Shown here: positions 57,130 through 64,000 of the stretch, one piece after another
Layout: each line of letters begins with the position of its first letter
How positions within the stretch are numbered: position 1 is the first letter of the stretch
From: Odoribacter laneus YIT 12061
GTDB taxonomy: Bacteria; Bacteroidota; Bacteroidia; Bacteroidales; Marinifilaceae
NCBI RefSeq assembly: GCF_000243215.1
Contig: NZ_JH594598.1
Span: 1-64,000, forward strand
Length of the DNA stretch: 64,000 bases
Direction: 5' to 3'
The notes under the pieces: generated by a model
Database searches by the model: none
What the model was told of the DNA's origin: nothing
What the model saw: the letters and a program-made list of their open reading frames with translations, nothing else
Translations under genes and position numbers: made by a program

Positions 57130-58163
57130 TATTGTTTTGACTTTAATGTTTGAATTTCTCTTTCCATTTCCCCGAACTGTCTGTATAATTCAGGAAGTTT
57201 TCTAAACAAAACGTAACTCTTCTGATATTTGGCAGCCTCGAAAGCCGGAGCCCCCATGATGACAGTTTTATCCTTTACAGGTCCAATTATACCGCTTTGT
57301 GCTGCCACGCTGACTCCGTTTCCTATTTCCAGATGACCAGCAACTCCGACCTGTCCACCCAACATACAATTACTTCCCACCTTAGCCGTTCCAGCGATTC
57401 CTGTTTGCGCAGCAATTACCGTATTCTCCCCAATCACTACGTTGTGAGCAATCTGTATCAGATTGTCCAGCTTTACTCCCGCTTTAATCCGGGTAGCCCC
57501 CATTGTTGCCCGGTCGATACAGACATTCGCCCCGATCTCTACGTTATCTTCAATAACCACATTCCCGATCTGAGAGATTTTATGGTATCCCTCTGTCGAA
57601 GGGGCAAACCCAAATCCATCCGCCCCGATTACACTTCCGGCATGAATGGTGCAATTGCGTCCGATCACACAACCATAATATACTTTTACACCTGCATATA
57701 AAACCGTATTATCTCCGATCGTCACACCCTCTCCGATATATACCTGAGGATAAATCCTGACATTATTTCCGATTTTTACATTCTTCCCTAAATACGCAAA
57801 AGCGCCGATATATGGTTTTTCTCCTATAACGGCGTTTTCAGAAATATGCGAAGGTTGTTCGATTCCTGTCGGCTGCGGACGCATAGTCTCATACATTTTT
57901 AATAAAACAGCTATCGCATCATAAGCCGAATCGACACGGATTAAAGTACAAGGAACAGGCTTTGCCGGTACAAAATCCCGATTCACTAAGACGACTGAGG
58001 CTTCTGTCGTATATATAAAATGTTCGTATTTCGGATTAGCTAAAAAAGCCAATGTATACGGTTTCCCCTCTTCAATCTTTGAAACGTTATTCACGGTCGC
58101 CTCCGGATTTCCTTCCACCACACCATTCAATAAAACCGCAATATCTTTTGCTCTAAATTCCAT
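57129..58163 (-). CDS. lpxD: UDP-3-O-acylglucosamine N-acyltransferase
   Basis: Third lipid A enzyme, adding an amide-linked 3-hydroxyacyl chain. 344 residues: an N-terminal uridine-binding domain (1-100; starts [16 protein letters not shown]), the left-handed beta-helix (about 105-300) and a C-terminal helix. The catalytic His lies in [12 protein letters not shown], the counterpart of His239 in E. coli LpxD. It is first in the operon; its TAA shares a base with the ATG of lpxC/fabZ (57129), so translation is coupled. Its promoter lies at 58180-58209. Confidence 0.95.
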   Translation of the reverse strand: MEFRAKDIAVLLNGVVEGNPEATVNNVSKIEEGKPYTLAFLANPKYEHFIYTTEASVVLVNRDFVPAKPVPCTLIRVDSAYDAIAVLLKMYETMRPQPTGIEQPSHISENAVIGEKPYIGAFAYLGKNVKIGNNVRIYPQVYIGEGVTIGDNTVLYAGVKVYYGCVIGRNCTIHAGSVIGADGFGFAPSTEGYHKISQIGNVVIEDNVEIGANVCIDRATMGATRIKAGVKLDNLIQIAHNVVIGENTVIAAQTGIAGTAKVGSNCMLGGQVGVAGHLEIGNGVSVAAQSGIIGPVKDKTVIMGAPAFEAAKYQKSYVLFRKLPELYRQFGEMEREIQTLKSKQ

Positions 58164-58179
58164 AAAATTAAAATTTCGG

Positions 58180-58209
58180 CAAACTTACAAATTTTATTTG
58201 TAACTCAAT
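58180..58209 (-). promoter_or_regulatory. lpx operon promoter
   Basis: A perfect minus-strand -7 TAAGTTTG (58180-58187), an 18-base spacer and ATTG (58206-58209) as an imperfect -33. The transcript would begin about 10 bases before the lpxD ATG, a very short leader. Confidence 0.5.
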
Positions 58210-58259
58210 AAGTTTATTACAAATATGTTTCATTTTCGTTCCAACATTTCGAGTATAAG

Positions 58260-58590
58260 AGTTTATTCTCCAATAATTTATCTTTCTTTCTCTTCTTTAT
58301 AAAACAATCATTTAAAAACCGGTATTCTATTTAAAATTTCTCCGGATCCAACGAGATCCGATAAAAATTTTAAAAAGTATCATCTAACGTTTCAGCAACC
58401 GTTTTTCTTTTACGATACAAAAAATAAAAATTAATCTTTTTCCTGAAATTTTCCTTCTCTCTTCTTTCTTTTCGGCTTTTCCAGGAACATAACAGTTTTT
58501 CAGACTTTACCGGTAAACGATAAGCGTTACTAAGGAGTACCGAAGACACCTAAGTGTCGGTGAGCAAATTTTCGGTTCGGATGAAATTTG
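58260..58590. other. Intergenic region with small hairpins before rimP
   Basis: Part of a 693-base gap (58164-58856), AT-rich on the left. Between about 58520 and 58590 it becomes richer in G and C, and two short inverted repeats are seen: GACAC/GTGTC (58545-58558) and CAAATTT/AAATTTG (58565-58590). They may belong to a small RNA or be leftovers of an insertion. I see no coding sequence I would accept. Confidence 0.35.
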
Positions 58591-58597
58591 TCATTGC

Positions 58598-58746
58598 TTT
58601 TCAATATTAAATTCTATCCCGCACGAAGTTCCGACAATCGGGCACGCAGCATCATTCATCAGCTGGGCAACGACCACAAAGCTCAATTCATTAAATCTAT
58701 GAAAAAATCCTTTTTTTATCGTGTTAATATTTTGTTTTTCAATATT
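58598..58746. repeat. 11-bp direct repeat flanking a 127-base segment
   Basis: TTTTCAATATT occurs at 58598-58608 and again at 58736-58746, with similar flanking bases (G, pyrimidine before; A or T, A after). The second copy lies in the spacer of the predicted rimP promoter. The 127 bases between them are GC-richer than their flanks and contain no terminal inverted repeat I could find. Confidence 0.65.
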
Positions 58747-58760
58747 TAGTATTATCTTTG
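58731..58760 (+). promoter_or_regulatory. Promoter of the rimP-nusA-infB operon
   Basis: TTTG (58731-58734), an 18-base spacer and a perfect TATCTTTG (58753-58760), about 96 bases before the rimP ATG. Confidence 0.65.
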
Positions 58761-58856
58761 TCACCGAATTAGTAATACTAAGGGAGGGGACGAAGACGTC
58801 CCCTTTTCTTATGGTTTTAGTTGAAGTCGTGTGCATTGGTATAAAAGAAAGGAAAT

Positions 58857-59321
58857 ATGAAAACGGCAGAAGAAGTTAAAGACATTGTAGAACATTTATT
58901 AGAAGGGTCGGATTTATTTTTTGTAGATATCCATATGGGGAAAAACAATGTGATTGAACTTTTTATCGATTCTCCCCAAGGAGTAGATATTAGCACCTGC
59001 AGTCGTATCAGCCGGGAATTGGAAGCCCGCTTAGATCGGGAAAAAGAGGATTTTGAATTGACAGTATCCAGTGCAGGAATTGGCTATCCTTTTAAAGTTC
59101 CGGGCCAATACCTGAAGAACATTGGAAAAAAAGTAAGTGTAAAATTAGTTGACGCTTCCCGTCTGGAAGGAATACTGCAATCTTACACCCCTACGGAAAT
59201 CGTGTTAGCCTGTGAAGAAAAACGTCCGATAGAAGGTAAAAAGAAAAAAGAACTCGTAAAAGTAGAAAAACGGATTCCGCTAGAACAGGTGAAGGAAATA
59301 AAAGATATCGTAAGTTTCTAA
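58857..59321 (+). CDS. rimP: Ribosome maturation factor RimP
   Basis: Cytoplasmic factor of 154 residues needed for maturation of the 30S subunit. It has the two-domain RimP layout: an N-terminal alpha/beta domain (1-75, with IELFIDSPQGVDISTCSRISREL) and a C-terminal SH3-like barrel (about 80-154, with VSSAGIGYPFKVPGQYLKNIGKKV at the junction, given here in parts). Its place before nusA and infB is conserved across bacteria and supports the name. nusA follows 44 bases later. Confidence 0.93.
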   Translation: MKTAEEVKDIVEHLLEGSDLFFVDIHMGKNNVIELFIDSPQGVDISTCSRISRELEARLDREKEDFELTVSSAGIGYPFKVPGQYLKNIGKKVSVKLVDASRLEGILQSYTPTEIVLACEEKRPIEGKKKKELVKVEKRIPLEQVKEIKDIVSF

Positions 59322-59365
59322 GACGAAAAAGGAAATAGGTTAAAATATAAAACTGAAAAGTTCAA

Positions 59366-60607
59366 ATGGAAAACATTAATTTGATTGAATCATTTGCTGA
59401 ATTTAAAGAATTCAAAAATATTGACAGGGCGACCTTGATGAGCGTATTAGAAGATATTTTCAGGAATATGCTTTTGAAAAGGTATGGTACCGACGAAAAT
59501 TTCGACATTATTATCAATATCGACAAAGGGGATCTGGAAATCTGGAGAAACAGAACAGTAGTGGAAGACAGCAATTTACAGAATCCCAATACCGAAATCG
59601 CTTTGAGCGAAGCTAAAAAAATCGACGCTGACTACGAAATTGGCGAAGAAGTTACAGATGAAGTAAAGCTAAAGGATTTTGGACGACGTTCTGTACTGGC
59701 TTTACGTCAAAATTTATCCGCCCGGATCCTGGAGTTGGAAAAAGACAATGTTTACAACAACTATAAAGACCGGGTCGGTCAAGTCGTATTGGGAGAAGTT
59801 TACCAAGTCTGGAAAAAAGAAATGTTGGTATTGGACGACGATGGTAACGAACTGATATTACCGAAGCAAGAGCAAATTCCGACAGACTTTTTCAAAAAAG
59901 GAGATACCATCAAAGCTGTGGTTATCCGGGTTGAAATGAAAAATGCAAATCCTTATATCATTCTCTCCAGAACTTCACCCGTTTTCCTGGAAAGATTGTT
60001 TGAAAACGAAGTTCCTGAAATTTTCGATGGTCTTATCACCATTAAAAATGTCGTTAGAGCTCCTGGTGAGAGAGCCAAAGTAGCTGTAGAATCCTATGAC
60101 GACAGAATAGATCCGGTAGGAGCTTGTGTCGGTATGAAAGGTTCCCGGATTCATGGCATCGTCCGTGAATTACGCAACGAAAATATCGACGTTATCAATT
60201 ATACCAACAACATTCAGCTTTATATTACCCGGGCTTTAAATCCGGCAAAGATTAAAAATATTGAAATCGACGAGAAAAATAAAAAAGCAAACGTATATCT
60301 GAATCCGGAAGAAGTATCCCTGGCAATCGGAAAAGGGGGGTTGAATATCAAATTAGCCAGCCAGTTAACAGGATATGAAATCGACGTTTATCGGGAATTC
60401 GCAGCAGCAGAGACAGAAGAAGATGTGAATTTGGACGAATTCGAAGACGAAATTGAACCGTGGATCATTGACGAATTAAAACGGGTAGGATGCGATACCG
60501 CCAAAAGTGTTCTCGAATTAAGTGAATCAGAACTTGAAAAGAGAACCGATCTCGAAATTGAAACTATCCGGGAAGTTCTGAATATTCTGAAAGCAGAATT
60601 TGAGTAA
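59366..60607 (+). CDS. nusA: Transcription termination/antitermination protein NusA
   Basis: RNA-polymerase-associated elongation factor of 413 residues. The N-terminal polymerase-binding domain (1-130) is followed by an S1 domain (about 135-205, VGQVVLGEVYQVWKKEMLVL in parts), then two KH domains with PGERAKVAVESYD and ACVGMKGSRIHGIVREL (near 250-265) and SLAIGKGGLNIKLASQLTG (near 310-330). A short helical C-terminus (about 360-413) ends the chain; the acidic repeats of E. coli NusA are shorter here. It lies within rimP-nusA-infB. Confidence 0.96.
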   Translation: MENINLIESFAEFKEFKNIDRATLMSVLEDIFRNMLLKRYGTDENFDIIINIDKGDLEIWRNRTVVEDSNLQNPNTEIALSEAKKIDADYEIGEEVTDEVKLKDFGRRSVLALRQNLSARILELEKDNVYNNYKDRVGQVVLGEVYQVWKKEMLVLDDDGNELILPKQEQIPTDFFKKGDTIKAVVIRVEMKNANPYIILSRTSPVFLERLFENEVPEIFDGLITIKNVVRAPGERAKVAVESYDDRIDPVGACVGMKGSRIHGIVRELRNENIDVINYTNNIQLYITRALNPAKIKNIEIDEKNKKANVYLNPEEVSLAIGKGGLNIKLASQLTGYEIDVYREFAAAETEEDVNLDEFEDEIEPWIIDELKRVGCDTAKSVLELSESELEKRTDLEIETIREVLNILKAEFE

Positions 60608-60646
60608 ACCGGGAAGCAAACAACTTGTAAAAATTAGAATCTCTAT

Positions 60647-63433
60647 ATGCCAGTAAGATTAAGTAAAATAGCCAGAGAATTTAACGTAGGACTTTCTACC
60701 ATTGTAGAATTCCTGCATGAAAAAGGAATCAAGATATCCTCTGATCCGAATGCCAAACTCTCTGATGAAGATTATGCCCTGGTGGCCAAAGAATTTTCTT
60801 CAGACAGTGAGGTAAAAAAAGAATCTACGATGGTAGATTTAAAAAATACCCGAAAGAAAAAAGAAACGGTGTCGATTGACGACATGGGAAATATCCAGGA
60901 AAAAAGTGAAGGGGACGAATTTATTTCTATAAAAGACGAAGTGAAATTTGAAAATAAAATCAAAGTCATCGACCGGATTGATCTAAATCAACCGCATAAA
61001 CCCGTTAAAGAAGTTCAACCCCAACCGATGAAGAAAGAGGAAGTAAAAACAGAAGAAAAAAAACAAGAACCTGCTTCCCAACCGGAACCCCCGAAAGAAC
61101 CCGTAAAAAAAGAGGAAATACAAACACCTCCCGTTGCGCCGGAAAAAGAAATACAAACAACCCCGGAAAGGGATACGGAAAAGACATTCAAAATTGTACA
61201 ACCCGCTGTAAAGGACGTGAAAGTTGTCGGTTCTATCGACTTGGATTCTATTAACCAACGTACACGTCCTCCGAAGAAAAGTAAACAGGAAAAAGAAAGA
61301 GACCGGAAAGAATTTAAAAAGAACAACCACCCTGTTTTACCCATAAAGGAAAGCAGCAATACCGATGTTAAGGATGTCGCTGAAGACGAAACAGACGTTC
61401 GGAAAAAACGGAAGAGAATACATCGGCCGGAAGAAAAAATTCAGGTCGCTCCTGTCGACAAAACTTCTAAAATTGAAGAAAACAAGAAAAAGCTGAAAAA
61501 GTTAAAGAAGAAAAAACAGGAAAAGTCTGAAATAACAGAGGAAGATGTCGACAAACAGATAAAAGATACCTTTGCCCGCTTGGGAAATAAAGGTAAATCC
61601 AGTACGTCCAAGCATCGTCGTGACAAAAGGGACGCTGTACAACAAAAAATGCAAGCGGAGATAGAGCAAGAAGAAAAAGAGAAAAATATCTTGAAGCTGA
61701 CAGAATTCGTTACCGTTGCTGAATTGGCAACGATGATGAATACGCCGGTAACAGATGTGATTTCTGCTTGTATGAGCTTAGGACTTTTTGTATCGATCAA
61801 CCAGCGTCTGGATGCTGAAACCATCAATTTAGTAGCTGATGAATTCGGTTTCTCTGTAGAATTTGTAAGTATAGACATTCAAGAAGCCATAGAGGACGAG
61901 GCGGATTCAGAAGATAATCTGTTACCCCGGCCTCCTATTGTCACGGTAATGGGGCATGTAGACCATGGAAAAACCTCTTTGCTGGACCATATCCGTAATA
62001 CAAATGTCATTGCCGGAGAAGCAGGAGGTATTACCCAGCATATCGGAGCATACAACGTAAAATTAGCAGATGGACGCGCTGTAACTTTCCTGGATACTCC
62101 GGGACATGAAGCTTTCACCGCCATGCGTGCCAGAGGTGCACAGGTAACCGATATCGCCATCATTATCATCGCAGCAGACGATAATGTAATGCCTCAGACA
62201 GTAGAAGCCATCAATCATGCCAGTGCCGCTGGCGTACCCATTGTTTTCGCCATCAACAAGATCGATAAACCCGGAGCGAATCCGGATAAAATCCGGGAAG
62301 AATTGGCCAATATGAACTATTTGGTTGAAGAATGGGGAGGAAAATACCAATGCCAGGAAATTGCAGCCAAAAAAGGTTTGCACATCGACGAACTACTGGA
62401 AAAAGTATTACTCGAAGCTGAATTATTGGATCTGAAAGCCAATCCTCATAAAAAAGCCATCGGCTCCATCATCGAGTCTTCCCTGGATAAAGGAAGAGGA
62501 TATGTGGCCACAGTATTGGTACAGTCCGGAACCTTAAAAGTAGGAGATGTGGTATTGGCAGGCCAGTACTACGGACACGTGAAAGCGATGTTCAACGAGA
62601 GAGGCATGAAGCTTGAAAAAGCCGGCCCTTCAGAACCAGCATTGATTCTGGGATTAAACGGAGCTCCTCAGGCAGGTGATAAGTTTAATGTAATGAGCAA
62701 CGAAAAAGAAGCCCGTTTGTTGGCCAATAAACGGGAACAACTCCAACGGGAACAAGGCTTAAGGACACAGAAACACATTACACTGGACGAAATCGGAAGG
62801 CGTATCGCTATCGGTAATTTCCAGGAACTCAACATCATTGTCAAAGGCGACGTGGACGGATCCATCGAAGCTTTGTCCGATTCTCTGATCAAGCTTTCTA
62901 CTGACGAAATTCAGGTAAACGTCATCCATAAAGCCGTAGGACAGATTTCAGAAGGCGATGTTATGCTGGCAGCAGCTTCCAACGCAATTATCGTCGGCTT
63001 CCAAGTGCGCCCTTCCATGGGAGCACGCAGACTGGCAGAGAAAGAACAGATCGATATCCGTCTCTATTCGATCATCTACACCGCCATAGAAGAGATCAAA
63101 GCAGCTATGGAAGGCATGCTATCGCCCGAAATCAAAGAAGAGATCGTTGCTACAGTAGAAGTACTGGAAACGTTCAAAATTTCGAAAGTAGGAACAATTG
63201 CCGGTTGTGTGGTTCGGGAAGGCAAAATTACCCGTTCTTCTAAAGTACGGGTAATCCGGGATGGAATCGTAGTTTATTCCGGCGAATTGGGATCTTTAAA
63301 ACGCTTCAAAGATGATGTAAAAGAAGTTTCCAAAGGTTTTGAATGCGGTTTGAACATCACCAACTACAACGATCTTCGTATCGGTGATATGATCGAAGCT
63401 TATGAAGAAGTAGAAGTGAAGAAAACTCTTTAA
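60647..63433 (+). CDS. infB: Translation initiation factor IF-2
   Basis: GTPase of 928 residues that places initiator tRNA on the 30S subunit. A small N-terminal helical domain (1-55, [21 protein letters not shown]) is followed by a long, charged, low-complexity Lys/Glu/Pro region (about 65-345) and a second helical domain (about 350-400). The G domain starts at about 425: GHVDHGKT at 436-443, DTPGHEA, and NKID. Domains II-IV complete the chain. It ends the rimP-nusA-infB operon, with a terminator 25 bases after the stop. Confidence 0.97.
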   Translation: MPVRLSKIAREFNVGLSTIVEFLHEKGIKISSDPNAKLSDEDYALVAKEFSSDSEVKKESTMVDLKNTRKKKETVSIDDMGNIQEKSEGDEFISIKDEVKFENKIKVIDRIDLNQPHKPVKEVQPQPMKKEEVKTEEKKQEPASQPEPPKEPVKKEEIQTPPVAPEKEIQTTPERDTEKTFKIVQPAVKDVKVVGSIDLDSINQRTRPPKKSKQEKERDRKEFKKNNHPVLPIKESSNTDVKDVAEDETDVRKKRKRIHRPEEKIQVAPVDKTSKIEENKKKLKKLKKKKQEKSEITEEDVDKQIKDTFARLGNKGKSSTSKHRRDKRDAVQQKMQAEIEQEEKEKNILKLTEFVTVAELATMMNTPVTDVISACMSLGLFVSINQRLDAETINLVADEFGFSVEFVSIDIQEAIEDEADSEDNLLPRPPIVTVMGHVDHGKTSLLDHIRNTNVIAGEAGGITQHIGAYNVKLADGRAVTFLDTPGHEAFTAMRARGAQVTDIAIIIIAADDNVMPQTVEAINHASAAGVPIVFAINKIDKPGANPDKIREELANMNYLVEEWGGKYQCQEIAAKKGLHIDELLEKVLLEAELLDLKANPHKKAIGSIIESSLDKGRGYVATVLVQSGTLKVGDVVLAGQYYGHVKAMFNERGMKLEKAGPSEPALILGLNGAPQAGDKFNVMSNEKEARLLANKREQLQREQGLRTQKHITLDEIGRRIAIGNFQELNIIVKGDVDGSIEALSDSLIKLSTDEIQVNVIHKAVGQISEGDVMLAAASNAIIVGFQVRPSMGARRLAEKEQIDIRLYSIIYTAIEEIKAAMEGMLSPEIKEEIVATVEVLETFKISKVGTIAGCVVREGKITRSSKVRVIRDGIVVYSGELGSLKRFKDDVKEVSKGFECGLNITNYNDLRIGDMIEAYEEVEVKKTL

Positions 63434-63457
63434 TTTTAGAAAGTACTCCATAGAAAC

Positions 63458-63505
63458 ACCCGAAAAATTTGTTTTAAAACAGATTTTTCGGGTATTCTTT
63501 TTATT
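63458..63505 (+). terminator. Terminator after infB
   Basis: ACCCGAAAAAT (63458-63468) pairs with ATTTTTCGGGT (63483-63493), and the central TGTTTTAAAACA adds to the stem. ATTCTTTTTATTTT follows. Confidence 0.85.
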
Positions 63506-63563
63506 TTCCTCTCCTTTGCCGGAAAACTTTTTTCCTCTTTTTTTCGTTAGAAAGACAAAAAAG

Positions 63564-64000
63564 ATGACATTTTTCAGATTCATTTCCTTATTTTTTGTCA
63601 TTTCCGGTATAATTGTAGCTCTTCTTCTCTACATCGATATCCGGAAGCACAGACAATCGATGAAAATCATGGAAGCTGTATGGCCCCTCTCCGGTCTTTG
63701 GGGAAGCTGGCTGGCACTCTGGGCGTATTACCGCTTAGGGAGGACAAAACCAACCGAGCCCATGCACATGGACATGAACATGAACATGAACATGGACATG
63801 CCTAAACACTCAAATACCTCATCTATGCAAATGCCCGGTTCTACTCCTCCGGATTGGCGACAGGTCACACTCTCTACCCTTCATTGCGGAGCCGGATGTA
63901 CTCTAGCGGATATCCTGGGAGAATGGTTCACTTATCTGATTCCCCTCTTTATCGGCGGAAGTATTCTTGCAGGACAATGGGTATTGGATTACATACTCGC
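63564..64000 (+). CDS. DUF4396-like membrane protein, 3' end outside the window
   Basis: Open from an ATG at 63564 to the window edge (145 codons, no stop), so the listing is partial. The N-terminus is hydrophobic (about 5-24), with a second membrane segment near 38-57 and a third near 125-142. Between them lies a Met/His-rich stretch (residues about 67-92: MHMDMNMNMNMDM, then MQM). The motif TLHCGAGCTLADI (about 105-117) matches the DUF4396 family, in which the HCGAGC cysteines are conserved. The metal-type residues suggest copper or silver handling, but that is inference. The DNA shows an ATGAAC/ATGGAC repeat underlying the Met-rich segment. Confidence 0.75.
   Translation, partial: MTFFRFISLFFVISGIIVALLLYIDIRKHRQSMKIMEAVWPLSGLWGSWLALWAYYRLGRTKPTEPMHMDMNMNMNMDMPKHSNTSSMQMPGSTPPDWRQVTLSTLHCGAGCTLADILGEWFTYLIPLFIGGSILAGQWVLDYIL

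Noticed and set aside
58591-58836. Minus-strand ORF of 81 codons upstream of rimP
   Set aside because: It covers the rimP promoter on the opposite strand and both copies of the direct repeat; no recognisable protein family.
1-64000. CRISPR array, prophage, insertion sequence, tRNA gene or integrated element
   Set aside because: No regularly spaced repeats, phage or transposase genes, or tRNA cloverleaf patterns were recognised; the genes read as chromosomal core and metabolic functions.

Overview
The window looks like chromosome from a Gram-negative member of the Bacteroidota, order Bacteroidales. The evidence is Bacteroidota-type promoters (-33 TTTG and -7 TAnnTTTG) in front of many genes, a fused lpxC-fabZ gene, an OmpA/TPR lipoprotein, TlpA/DUF4369 lipoproteins, a TonB-dependent receptor with a carboxypeptidase-like N-terminal domain, and an RprXY-like two-component pair. 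The 5' end of a 16S rRNA gene at the left edge would fit an Odoribacter/Butyricimonas-like organism, but I could not search it, so the genus is only a guess. I saw no prophage, insertion sequence, CRISPR array, tRNA gene or integrated element. Most of the window is housekeeping and metabolic sequence.

Layout. 1-780: start of an rRNA operon leaving to the left, with two stacked promoters. 780-9.9 kb: hisS, hutH and a very large alpha-2-macroglobulin-like protein that has lost its thioester. 9.9-16.4 kb (minus strand): a histidine kinase/response regulator pair, two thioredoxin-pathway lipoproteins and an OmpA/TPR lipoprotein. 16.5-25.3 kb: alaS facing away from an M23 peptidase - MerR regulator - Nif3-like - zinc-ribbon operon, then valS. 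25.6-28.7 kb: a TlpA-like protein, an NCS2 permease, and two divergent O6-alkylguanine-transferase-fold genes with nested inverted repeats between them.

28.7-40.4 kb is the most coherent block, a glycerol/glycerol-phosphate locus. It holds glpD divergent from a DeoR/GlpR-type regulator, an operon glpK-glpF-secreted HAD phosphatase-OprP/O-like porin, and an operon glpA-glpB-glpC. The 9-mer ATTTCGTTT occurs in all three control regions and is a candidate operator. I infer that the porin admits glycerol phosphates or similar anions, the phosphatase frees glycerol in the periplasm, GlpF and GlpK bring it in and phosphorylate it, and GlpD or GlpABC oxidise it to dihydroxyacetone phosphate. The phosphatase-porin part of this is the best candidate here for an under-described system.

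40.6-54.6 kb: MFS exporter, aldo/keto reductase, small zinc-ribbon protein, TonB-dependent receptor, sirtuin, RlmD, Dps, S9 peptidase, AlkD-like protein and pckA. 54.9-58.2 kb: lipid A operon lpxD-lpxC/fabZ-lpxA. 58.2-63.4 kb: rimP-nusA-infB, preceded by an odd intergenic region with an 11-bp direct repeat. 63.56 kb to the end: a truncated DUF4396-like membrane protein with a Met/His-rich segment, not previously obvious because it runs off the window.
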